From Deltaproteobacteria bacterium (GTDB lineage: Bacteria > Desulfobacterota > DSM-4660 > Desulfatiglandales > HGW-15), in NCBI GenBank assembly GCA_020342025.1, contig CP070840.1, positions 129,762-138,865 on the forward strand: a stretch of 9,104 bases of DNA, read 5' to 3'. Of the stretch, positions 1 through 5,699 are shown one piece after another (position 1 is the stretch's first letter; every line of letters begins with the position of its first letter). The notes below the pieces were generated by a model. That model saw only the letters and a program-made list of their open reading frames with translations. It had not been told where the DNA came from and made no database searches. The translations under genes were made by a program, and so were the position numbers.

Positions 1-900
1 ACAAAAACCGCAGTCCTCAGCGTCCCACAGAAACCCCGGAGACATGGCTTCATACAGCTGAATGACATCCATATCCTCGGGACCATACCCTGACATTTCC
101 CAGGCCTGTTCGCAAGCAATCTCTGCGGGGTTTGGGTGCATTTTATTTGCAACAGGAAAACCTATATTGTCGTAACCATAGGTTGACGTTGCGTGGGCTG
201 ATGCAGCGATCGTTACAGGTCTCGCTTTTGACTTGAGCTTATCTTTACTGCAAAGAATGGCCGCTGATGCTCCATCAGCATTAGCACAGGTCATCAAGAA
301 TCGTATTGGGGAGGCAATCATGCGAGAGTCGAGAACTTCTTCCACAGTAATCTCTGGTCCCTTGTACCAGAATGCATTCGGATTCATAATAGCATTCTTT
401 CGCTCCACCACGGCTACTCTGGCCATATCCTCTTCTGTAGCGCCGGTCTCTTCCATGTGCCTCCTTGTCCCTAAAGCGTACGCTCCTGGCAGATTGAATC
501 CCATCATCAAAGTCCATACGGGGGCTAACGTATCTGCTATCAAGCCAGGGGGTATTTTTTCAGTGCCAAAGGCGAGACCCACATCATACAGACCATTGGC
601 TATGTCCAGGTACGCTTGTCTCATTGCTTGCTGCGAAGAGGTGCAAGCACCCTCTAAGGTGGTTATGGGTATGCCGGGCATACCTAACCGTGAAGTACAC
701 TGGTTAGGAACAGCCAACCCTCCAAACATACTAGCGCCGTAAGCAACCTGTATGTCCTTCCACTCCATATCAGCATATTTTAATGCCTTGATTATAGCTT
801 CCGTCCCTAGCTCATAGATCTCCTTATACGGTCGACCTTTTTGCCCATCATACCTGCCGAACTTAACTAAACCTATACCGGCTATGGCTACTTCTCTCAT
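1..900 (-). CDS. Thiolase-fold acyl-CoA enzyme (DitF/SCP2-thiolase-like), C-terminus cut by window edge
   Basis: The minus strand is open from an ATG at 898-900 to base 1, giving 300 residues; family members have about 390, so roughly 90 are missing, including the region that would carry the GHPxG-type histidine motif. The N-terminus (MREVAIAGIGLVKFGR) is typical of thiolase-like lipid-transfer proteins. The nucleophilic cysteine is visible as Cys86 in LEGACTSS. Near the edge, IQLYEAMSPG (about residues 281-290) lies where classical thiolases have NEAF and SCP2-type enzymes have HDCF; here it reads YEAM at 283-286. The start has a good Shine-Dalgarno (GGAG, about 8 nt upstream). The gene follows the DUF35 gene after 20 bp, so the two are surely co-transcribed, and DUF35 partners of this kind bind thiolases in complexes such as BbsAB, Ltp2-DUF35 and archaeal thiolase/HMG-CoA synthase. 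The substrate is unknown: CoA thiolysis, condensation or retro-aldol cleavage are all possible. Cytoplasmic. Confidence 0.9.
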   Translation of the reverse strand, partial: MREVAIAGIGLVKFGRYDGQKGRPYKEIYELGTEAIIKALKYADMEWKDIQVAYGASMFGGLAVPNQCTSRLGMPGIPITTLEGACTSSQQAMRQAYLDIANGLYDVGLAFGTEKIPPGLIADTLAPVWTLMMGFNLPGAYALGTRRHMEETGATEEDMARVAVVERKNAIMNPNAFWYKGPEITVEEVLDSRMIASPIRFLMTCANADGASAAILCSKDKLKSKARPVTIAASAHATSTYGYDNIGFPVANKMHPNPAEIACEQAWEMSGYGPEDMDVIQLYEAMSPGFLWDAEDCGFC

Positions 901-920
901 TGAACCAAGCTCCTTTCCCC

Positions 921-1352
921 CTATTTCTCAACAGGAACAAAGCAAAAACCTAAAATATCGTTGCCTTCCGCATCCTTTTGCATCACGTCTATGTCCAGTT
1001 CCACTTCCTGTCCCATCTTAAACGTTCCTGCCTCAGCACCCAATAATCGGGTCCATACTCTGACCCCTTCTGGTAGCTCCACACGGGCAAGATCAAAAGG
1101 AACGGGTCCCTGATACCAATGAGGCGGGGCTAGCATAATCGTGGTAAAGCTCCAGATTTTTCCCTTACGGCTCAGTTTAATCTCGTCCGTTTTTTCATTC
1201 TGGCAGTTAACGCAAACCGGATTTACAGGAAAGAAAACCTCTCCGCAGTTGGGACACTTACTGCCAATCAATTGTGGTTTCTCATCGGGAGATGAAGGCG
1301 TAGTCCATAAACCTTCCCGGCACGGTATCTGCGTTTTACTATCCATAGTCAT
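921..1352 (-). CDS. DUF35 OB-fold protein with rubredoxin-like zinc ribbon, partner of the thiolase
   Basis: A 143-aa protein of usual family length. The N-terminal zinc ribbon has four cysteines, C33-x2-C36 and C47-x2-C50, in KCPNCGEVFFPVNPVC. An OB-fold follows (about residues 60-140), with the family-typical pattern GKIWSFTTI, a PFDLARVELPEG strand pair and a hydrophobic C-terminal strand. In known complexes DUF35 proteins have no catalytic residue of their own; they position the CoA substrate on a thiolase-fold partner or bridge two enzymes. The start at 1350-1352 is supported by AAGGAGG (1359-1365) with a 6-nt spacer; a second in-frame ATG two codons later is less well spaced. It is the first gene of the operon, and the thiolase begins 20 bp after its stop. 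The A-before-B order matches bbsA-bbsB, but this alone does not show a benzoylsuccinyl-CoA thiolase. Family assignment is firm; pathway is open. Confidence 0.93.
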   Translation of the reverse strand: MTMDSKTQIPCREGLWTTPSSPDEKPQLIGSKCPNCGEVFFPVNPVCVNCQNEKTDEIKLSRKGKIWSFTTIMLAPPHWYQGPVPFDLARVELPEGVRVWTRLLGAEAGTFKMGQEVELDIDVMQKDAEGNDILGFCFVPVEK

Positions 1353-1373
1353 CTTTTGCCTCCTTCATCCATT

Positions 1374-1379
1374 ATTATA
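1374..1379 (-). promoter_or_regulatory. Candidate -10 element for the DUF35-thiolase operon
   Basis: The minus strand reads TATAAT, a perfect sigma-70 -10 hexamer, 21 bp upstream of the DUF35 start codon. Transcription would begin around 1367 and leave a short leader that still contains the GGAGG. At 17 bp spacing the -35 position reads TGCTTT, a poor match, so either an activator is needed or the hexamer is chance in AT-rich DNA. Confidence 0.3.
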
Positions 1380-1753
1380 AGGGCCCTAAATTATGGAAAG
1401 CATTTCATGTAAAAGTTAATCTGAATTCCTTATCGTTTCGGAATATCTTTCGACTCTCTATCCCTCTGCTCATAATGTGATGTAAAACAGCAGGTGCGTC
1501 TAGTCGGGCTGATCTTTGCGTGTATTCGCATTTATCAATACTCTAACAGCTTGTCAAATTGAAATCTTAAGGGCGTCCCCCTCTCAGATGTTGGCTAAAT
1601 CGCAACTTGTCATTTTGCTATGCAACCACTTTCCCCTTTTTCGTTTTTTGGATGAAAAGCTCTCCAGCAACACAAATCCATCCAAATACCAGGGATTGTT
1701 CAATTTTTTGACACTTTTTCTCCTCATAATGCACAAAAACATAAATGCCTTTA

Positions 1754-1824
1754 CCTGGTAGCAAATTAAACCAGGACCAACTTATCGAAATCATTGGACA
1801 AAAAAGCTATCCCGTAACCTGGTA
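1754..1824. repeat. CCTGGT / ACCAGG / CCTGGT repeat set
   Basis: CCTGGT at 1754-1759 is followed by its exact inverse complement ACCAGG at 1770-1775 (10-bp gap). The longer word ACCTGGTA recurs in direct orientation at 1817-1824 after first appearing at 1753-1760. The middle copy could therefore pair with either flank. This may be an operator or a small alternative RNA structure, but six-base arms are short enough to be chance. Confidence 0.35.
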
Positions 1825-1887
1825 TGAGTTTTGCTTTTACCATTGTTGAATCGTTCGACTTTTCATTTTTGTCCTTTTCTCTCCACG

Positions 1888-1907
1888 GCGTGCGCACATG
1901 TGTACGC
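1888..1907 (+). other. Short hairpin in the leader of the 115-aa gene
   Basis: The transcript could fold as GCGUGCGC-ACAU-GUGUACGC, an 8-bp stem with two G-U pairs and a 4-nt loop. It sits about 40 nt before the preferred start codon at 1949 and covers an upstream in-frame ATG at 1898, which also lacks a ribosome binding site. Possibly a leader structure; no T-tract follows, so it is not a standard terminator. Confidence 0.3.
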
Positions 1908-1948
1908 AGCCAGTTGCGATGAGAAAATGTTTGGGTTGGGAGGATGAA

Positions 1949-2296
1949 ATGAAAGATTACATCAAATTCTTCGTAGTCTTCTTTTTTGCATGGTGCGCTT
2001 TTCTGAGCACTGCCAGGCCCTATTGGAACAAGTATTGGCTTGAGTTGCAGTTAGAAGCTGCCTCTGTTTACGGGACCAAAAACAGCGTTGAGGACACAAG
2101 GAATTTCTTGAGCGATAAGATGGAGGATGAAGGCTTCAGTTTCAATGGGGATGATTTCGTCATTGAAAAAGATGAAAACAACAAGGTGTCCATAAAGATC
2201 ACCTATGCGGATGAAATAAGTATTTTCGGTTTAACCTTAAAAGAACTCAAATTCACCGTGCAAAGAAGTTCATACGAGGTGAAGGAATATTTTTAA
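1949..2296 (+). CDS. Small membrane-anchored protein of unknown function (DUF4845-like)
   Basis: A 115-aa protein. The frame stays open upstream to an ATG at 1898, but the start at 1949 (MKDYIKFFVV) is chosen because GGGAGG (1938-1943) lies 5 nt before it and because it places the hydrophobic segment at the N-terminus. Residues about 4-20 form one membrane anchor (FFVVFFFAWCAFL) followed by RPYWNKYW, so the remaining 90 residues probably face the periplasm. The soluble part has a helix (ELQLEAASVYGTKN, SVEDTRNFLSDKMEDEG) and then beta strands (DFVIEKDENNKVSIKITY, LKELKFTVQRSSYEV). This layout resembles the small anchored DUF4845-type proteins common in Desulfobacterota, a similarity judged by eye. 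No catalytic motif is visible. The 69-aa gene follows 63 bp later on the same strand. Confidence 0.75.
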   Translation: MKDYIKFFVVFFFAWCAFLSTARPYWNKYWLELQLEAASVYGTKNSVEDTRNFLSDKMEDEGFSFNGDDFVIEKDENNKVSIKITYADEISIFGLTLKELKFTVQRSSYEVKEYF

Positions 2297-2359
2297 GTGT
2301 TCAGGTTGAGGGATTACCTTAACGCTCTCCTTATTCCAATACGGGTTTGGTAAAAAGCG

Positions 2360-2569
2360 ATGGAGCAAAGTGACGATTTCATGGTCGTAATTAAAGTGGA
2401 GAACCATCCAGTTGATGGTATTGTTTGGCAATGGCGGGCCGACGGACAGTATTTCCGCTTTGATGATAAACTGACCAAAGAAATCAATTACAAACTGAGG
2501 GATTATTTTCTTCGCCTCATGGCTGAAGAAGGGTTGCTCGTAGAAAGAGACCAACCGCAATCAGCCTGA
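2360..2569 (+). CDS. Small hypothetical soluble protein, 69 aa
   Basis: I do not recognise this family. An in-frame stop lies just upstream (2351-2353), so the ATG at 2360 is the longest possible start; a second ATG at 2381 would give 62 residues. No good Shine-Dalgarno precedes either, which lowers confidence. In favour of a real gene: the composition is protein-like, with a strand-rich first half (FMVVIKVENHPVDGIVWQWRADGQYFRF) and an amphipathic, charged helical second half (TKEINYKLRDYFLRLMAEEG). There is no signal peptide, membrane segment or cysteine. It follows the membrane-anchored gene by 63 bp and could be translated from the same message. The opposite-strand frame over the same bases has only a TTG start, no ribosome binding site and a less natural composition. 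Confidence 0.5.
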   Translation: MEQSDDFMVVIKVENHPVDGIVWQWRADGQYFRFDDKLTKEINYKLRDYFLRLMAEEGLLVERDQPQSA

Positions 2570-2680
2570 AAATCCTATCATCTGTCTCTCACGCCAGAGA
2601 AACCGAGATGCAAGCCCTTTTTTCGGGAATGATCACTTCCTAGCCTCTGAGGTTGAATTTCAGTTTTTAGAGCTTATATT

Positions 2681-2713
2681 AGGGGTTGAAAGAGCTCATT
2701 ACTCTTTCCTCCT
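2681..2713 (+). other. Hairpin, first of an adjacent pair
   Basis: GAAAGAG (2688-2694) pairs perfectly with CTCTTTC (2702-2708) around a 7-nt loop. The stem extends outward through AGGGG/CTCCT (2681-2685 with 2709-2713, one G-U) past a 2-nt bulge, about 12 bp in all. It ends one base before the next hairpin. Confidence 0.5.
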
Positions 2714-2714
2714 A

Positions 2715-2750
2715 AGCCCCCCTGAGTTCATCGCTGGACTTAGAGGGGCT
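2715..2750 (+). terminator. Long hairpin, terminator-like
   Basis: A 15-bp stem (2715-2729 with 2736-2750) closes a 6-nt loop ATCGCT. It starts with six perfect pairs AGCCCC/GGGGCT and contains one C-A mismatch and two G-U pairs. Downstream comes CTCCTTACTTTC, pyrimidine-rich but not a clean U-tract. It could end the transcript of the two small genes 146 bp upstream, or be part of a small RNA or processing structure. Confidence 0.45.
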
Positions 2751-2828
2751 CTCCTTACTTTCATAGATAGACGCCTTCTATTTTCCCACCAATCCGCCCC
2801 TCTAGCTATACAAGCTCGTACGCAGATA

Positions 2829-2844
2829 TAGAAATTAATTTCTA
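2829..2844. repeat. Perfect 16-bp palindrome, possible operator
   Basis: TAGAAATTAATTTCTA is its own reverse complement, with no mismatch. It lies 160 bp upstream of the pseudopilin gene. A dimeric regulator could bind here; AT-rich DNA also makes such palindromes by chance, and no second copy was found in the window. Confidence 0.4.
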
Positions 2845-2941
2845 AATAAAATAAGGGATTTCGAACCCCAAAACCAGGCTTCCCCCGATTGCTCTCCTTG
2901 ATAGGATAAGATTATCATACAGCCCCTCTATCTGACTTTCT

Positions 2942-2964
2942 CCGCCTGGGAGCAGCCTCGGCGG
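2942..2964 (+). other. GC-rich hairpin before the pseudopilin ribosome binding site
   Basis: CCGCC (2942-2946) pairs with GGCGG (2960-2964). After one T-C mismatch, three further pairs (one G-U) leave a loop of AGCAG. It ends 30 nt before the GGGGAG ribosome binding site. No T-tract follows, so an effect on mRNA stability or translation is more plausible than termination. Confidence 0.4.
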
Positions 2965-3004
2965 GCAGGTGGGAAGGATAAATAGATTTGATTAGGGGAG
3001 CATC

Positions 3005-3586
3005 ATGAAGCATATCGAACGGGGAACCACGGTTCCCGAGGTCATAGTCACTTTAGGCATACTCTCCATCTTGGCAACAGTTGGTGGATATGGTTTGAGC
3101 CAAGCCCTACCCAATTACCGTCTTTCCAGCGCCGCAAGATCCCTTTTATTTCACATTCTGGAGGCCAGGTCTCGCGCCGCTTACCAACGGGCCATCTGTT
3201 ACCTTGACTTCGATTCAGATGGCGACGGGAATGTGGGACCCGGCCGGTGCGTGCTTTGGGAGGACCTCAACAATAACAATCAAAAAGACCCAGAGGAGAA
3301 AGAAGAGCCTAGTTTTGGGCTCAAAGAGTTTCCACACGTCTATTTTAAAGCCTATCCTTATGAACTGGGCGGGCCAGAGCGTGGGCCAAACAATACTGAT
3401 ATTGGTGCGGGTGGGGGTGACGGAGTCAGTTTCGCCAAGAATCGTATCAAATTCAATCCCACTGGGACATGCACGAGCGGAACCGTCTATCTACACAACC
3501 GGAAAGGCCAGACCTATGCTGTCCGGCTCCGCTACAACGGGCTGGTTCAGCTCTGGCGCCATAATGGGGTCCAGTGGGAGAGATAG
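3005..3586 (+). CDS. Type IV pseudopilin-like protein (GspH/FimT family), orphan
   Basis: A 193-aa protein with a class III prepilin leader: MKHIERG, predicted peptidase cleavage after Gly7, then TTVPEVIVTLGILSILATV with the conserved Glu at mature position +5 (E12) and a hydrophobic helix for the membrane and pilus core. Thr replaces the usual Phe/Met at +1. Next comes helix LSSAARSLLFHILEARSRAAYQR, as in GspH/FimT minor pseudopilins. Two acidic loops follow, DFDSDGDGNVG (68-78) and DLNNNNQKDPEE (87-98), suggestive of calcium sites. The C-terminal strands (IKFNPTGTC, TVYLHNRKGQTYAVRLRYNGLVQLW) match the GspH beta-fold. C65 and C82 flank the first loop and may form a disulfide; C156 is unpaired. 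GGGGAG (2995-3000) lies 4 nt before the ATG. No other pilus or type II secretion gene is nearby, so assembly must depend on machinery encoded elsewhere. Confidence 0.88.
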   Translation: MKHIERGTTVPEVIVTLGILSILATVGGYGLSQALPNYRLSSAARSLLFHILEARSRAAYQRAICYLDFDSDGDGNVGPGRCVLWEDLNNNNQKDPEEKEEPSFGLKEFPHVYFKAYPYELGGPERGPNNTDIGAGGGDGVSFAKNRIKFNPTGTCTSGTVYLHNRKGQTYAVRLRYNGLVQLWRHNGVQWER

Positions 3587-3588
3587 GC

Positions 3589-3615
3589 GTGGTAAATCAT
3601 CTCGTCAGTTACCAC
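3589..3615 (+). other. Hairpin just after the pseudopilin stop codon
   Basis: GTGGTAA (3589-3595) pairs perfectly with TTACCAC (3609-3615) around a 13-nt loop, starting 2 nt after the stop codon. No T-run follows, so termination would have to be factor-dependent or the stem may protect the mRNA 3' end. Confidence 0.35.
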
Positions 3616-3822
3616 CCAAGGGGTATTGCTGATCCAAAAGGGCCTTACTTGTCTCTCACCCCAGTACGATGCACAACAACTACGGGACAGGCAGTCAAAA
3701 GATGGAACCCGCTTCCGAATAGTCTTTTGAACGGCGAGCCTACTCATACCAACAGATCTTCCCAGTTGCCATTCATTCCAGTGTGCACCTCTCTTTGTTG
3801 CTTTTCTTAATAAGATAGAATG

Positions 3823-3831
3823 TGTTATATA
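3823..3831 (+). promoter_or_regulatory. Candidate extended -10 promoter for glnS
   Basis: TGTTATATA fits an extended -10 element (TGN plus TATATA). No good -35 lies at the right distance. A start near 3838 would give a leader of about 160 nt containing both hairpins that follow. Confidence 0.25.
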
Positions 3832-3853
3832 TTCCCTTATCGCACTCCGCTAG

Positions 3854-3874
3854 CCCCTCCCGCTCGGGGAGGGG
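3854..3874 (+). terminator. Strong GC hairpin (terminator-like, no U-tract)
   Basis: CCCCTCCC (3854-3861) and GGGAGGGG (3867-3874) form a perfect 8-bp stem with a 5-nt loop GCTCG. AATTCTAAAG follows, not a U-run. It lies between the pseudopilin and glnS, so it may end the former's transcript or be part of the glnS leader. Confidence 0.45.
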
Positions 3875-3882
3875 AATTCTAA

Positions 3883-3917
3883 AGATGCCATTCATCCCGC
3901 CCTGCGGATGGGCATCT
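3883..3917 (+). other. Bulged hairpin upstream of glnS
   Basis: AGATGCC (3883-3889) pairs perfectly with GGCATCT (3911-3917). After a 3-nt bulge, CATCC (3893-3897) pairs with GGATG (3906-3910), leaving an 8-nt loop. This gives 12 pairs in total, only 8 nt after the preceding hairpin and about 85 nt before glnS. Confidence 0.45.
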
Positions 3918-4001
3918 CTAAGGTAAATTCATCAGGGGCTAAGTTGTATATCGAGGTATTCTGAAACGTTTTCATAAAGAAATAAGAAGGGAGCTGAGAG
4001 C

Positions 4002-5699
4002 ATGACCAAGACCGATTCTACCCATCAGCCCAATTTTATCCGCAACATTATTGAAGAAGATTTGAAGACAGGGAAATATGATGGCCGCGTTCACACCCGT
4101 TTCCCGCCCGAGCCCAACGGCTATCTTCATATAGGGCATGCCAAATCCATCTGCCTCAATTTTACGCTTGCTGCCGACTACAACGGCCTTTGCAATCTGC
4201 GCTTCGATGATACGAATCCCACCAAGGAAGAGGAGGAGTATGTAGCCTCTATTAGGGAGGACGTTCGATGGCTTGGATTCGATTGGGAAGACAGGGAGTA
4301 CTATGCCTCGGACTATTTTGACCAGCTCTATGAGTGGGCCGTTAAGCTTGTAAAGGATGGAAGGGCGTATGTGGATGACCTGAGCGCAGAAGATATCAAG
4401 GAATACCGCGGCACCCTGACCAGATCGGGCAAGGAGAGTCCGTACCGTAACCGTTCAGTGGAGGAAAACCTGAAACTCTTTGAACGGATGCGGGTTGGAG
4501 AGTTCGGAAATGGATCCCGCGTCCTTCGAGCAAAAATTGATATGGCCCACCCTAATCTAAATATGCGCGATCCGGTCATGTACCGGGTTCTGCACGCAAA
4601 ACATCACAGAACAGGCGACACATGGTGTATCTATCCCATGTATGATTTCACCCACGGACAGTCGGACTCTATCGAGGGGATTACCCATTCCGTTTGCACG
4701 CTTGAATTCGAAGATCATCGACCCCTGTACGACTGGTTCATTAAAGCCTTGGGCATCTATCATCCCCAGCAGATCGAGTTCGCCCGCCTCAATCTCAGCT
4801 ACACTGTGATGAGCAAGCGAAAACTCATGAGACTGGTGCAAGAGGGGCATGTTACCGGATGGGATGACCCACGGATGCCCACCATATCCGGTCTAAGGCG
4901 GCGGGGTTACACGCCCGTATCCATCCGAGATTTCTGTGAACGCATTGGGGTGGCCAAAAAGGAGAGTACGGTGGACGTGGCACTCCTAGAGCACTGTCTC
5001 AGAGAAGACCTGAACAGACGCGCACCCCGTGTAATGGCGGTCCTTAGTCCGCTCCGGGTGATTATTGACAACTATCCGGAGGATCAAGTGGAAGAGCTGG
5101 AGGCGATTAACAATCCAGAGGACGCCAGTATGGGGACCCGGAAGGTGCCCTTCTCACGGGAGCTCTACATTGAGCGGGAAGATTTCATGGAGGATCCGCC
5201 AAAGAAGTTTTACCGTTTAGCACCCGGTCGCGAGGTACGGCTCAGGTATGCCTATTTCATCAAATGTGTTGACGTGGTGAAGGATAAGAAGACCGGCGAC
5301 GTAGTGGGGCTGCACTGCACCTATGATCCGAAGACAAGAGGGGGTGACTCGCCTGATGGCCGCAAGGTGAAGGCGACGCTTCACTGGGTCTCTGCGCCAC
5401 ATGCCCTGGAAACTGAAGTCCGTTTATACGATCGTCTGTTTGACAAACCCAATCCCGAAGATGACAAGGATGCACCCGACTTCACTGCCCACTTGAACCC
5501 CAACTCCCTGGAAACTTTGACCGGTTGCCGCGTGGAACCCAGTCTGGCAGGCACAGAACCAGAGAGCCGATACCAATTTGAGAGATTGGGCTATTTCTGC
5601 GTTGATAGAAAAGATTCTTCTGCAAATAGACTCGTCTTCAATCGAACGGTCCCGCTGCGTGACACTTGGGCTAAGATCAGGAAGGCGGGCGGGATGTAG
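4002..5699 (+). CDS. glnS: Glutaminyl-tRNA synthetase, complete
   Basis: A 565-aa class I synthetase that joins glutamine to tRNA-Gln using ATP, in the cytoplasm; E. coli GlnRS has 554 aa. The Rossmann-fold signature is clear: [17 protein letters not shown] with HIGH at residues 43-46, then [17 protein letters not shown]. The KMSKS-loop equivalent is VMSKRK at 269-274, the form typical of GlnRS rather than Glu[14 protein letters not shown] ([17 protein letters not shown], 206-222) and [14 protein letters not shown] (232-245) are also GlnRS hallmarks. Residues from about 340 on form the two beta-barrel anticodon-binding domains, intact to the final [16 protein letters not shown] (3987-3993) lies 8 nt before the ATG. 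The gene stands alone, with a structured 415-bp region upstream. Its last 23 bases overlap the convergent molybdopterin gene. Confidence 0.97.
   Translation: MTKTDSTHQPNFIRNIIEEDLKTGKYDGRVHTRFPPEPNGYLHIGHAKSICLNFTLAADYNGLCNLRFDDTNPTKEEEEYVASIREDVRWLGFDWEDREYYASDYFDQLYEWAVKLVKDGRAYVDDLSAEDIKEYRGTLTRSGKESPYRNRSVEENLKLFERMRVGEFGNGSRVLRAKIDMAHPNLNMRDPVMYRVLHAKHHRTGDTWCIYPMYDFTHGQSDSIEGITHSVCTLEFEDHRPLYDWFIKALGIYHPQQIEFARLNLSYTVMSKRKLMRLVQEGHVTGWDDPRMPTISGLRRRGYTPVSIRDFCERIGVAKKESTVDVALLEHCLREDLNRRAPRVMAVLSPLRVIIDNYPEDQVEELEAINNPEDASMGTRKVPFSRELYIEREDFMEDPPKKFYRLAPGREVRLRYAYFIKCVDVVKDKKTGDVVGLHCTYDPKTRGGDSPDGRKVKATLHWVSAPHALETEVRLYDRLFDKPNPEDDKDAPDFTAHLNPNSLETLTGCRVEPSLAGTEPESRYQFERLGYFCVDRKDSSANRLVFNRTVPLRDTWAKIRKAGGM

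Larger units (their letters stand above)
1380..1948. other. Long divergent intergenic region without a credible gene
   Basis: This stretch separates the minus-strand DUF35 operon from the plus-strand 115-aa gene. It is AT-richer than the flanking genes. An 81-codon plus-strand reading frame (1516-1761) has no ribosome binding site and no protein-like composition. What the region holds: an inverted repeat ATTCC (1425-1429)/GGAAT (1440-1444), the CCTGGT/ACCAGG repeats at 1754-1824, and a hairpin at 1888-1907. It presumably contains the promoters of both divergent units, but no convincing -35/-10 pair was found for the plus strand. Confidence 0.5.
2570..3004. other. Structured intergenic region upstream of the pseudopilin gene
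   Basis: These 435 bp carry no credible gene on either strand. They hold two adjacent long hairpins (2681-2713 and 2715-2750), a perfect 16-bp AT palindrome (2829-2844), a near-palindrome GATAA-GA-TTATC (2905-2916) and a GC-rich hairpin (2942-2964) ahead of the pseudopilin ribosome binding site. No known riboswitch core was recognised. Confidence 0.5.
3587..4001. other. Intergenic region between pseudopilin and glnS
   Basis: These 415 bp show no credible gene; a 78-codon plus-strand frame (3574-3810) has no ribosome binding site and is low in acidic residues. The region contains a hairpin right after the pseudopilin stop, a possible extended -10 promoter near 3823 and two strong hairpins in the presumed glnS leader. 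Confidence 0.5.

Noticed and set aside
233..742. 169-codon plus-strand frame
   Set aside because: It is antisense to the thiolase, whose minus-strand frame has clear family motifs.
1516..1761. 81-codon plus-strand frame in the divergent intergenic region
   Set aside because: No ribosome binding site, rich in Leu/Phe/Asn from AT-rich DNA, no recognisable domain.
2270..2560. 96-codon minus-strand frame opposite the 69-aa gene
   Set aside because: It starts at TTG, has no ribosome binding site and runs into the 3' end of the 115-aa gene; the plus-strand frame has the more natural composition.
2855..2869. Minus-strand GGGGTTCGAAATCCC resembling a tRNA T-arm
   Set aside because: No matching acceptor stem, anticodon arm or D-arm can be built around it.
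2870..3004. Possible cyclic di-GMP riboswitch upstream of the pseudopilin
   Set aside because: The GC-rich hairpin is there, but the conserved GEMM core words (such as GCAAAGCC) are absent.
3204..3632. 142-codon plus-strand frame overlapping the pseudopilin
   Set aside because: Out-of-frame shadow of a gene with a clear prepilin leader and ribosome binding site.
3838..4001. Possible T-box leader for glnS
   Set aside because: No TGGNACCGCG-type box; the hairpins do not fit the T-box layout.
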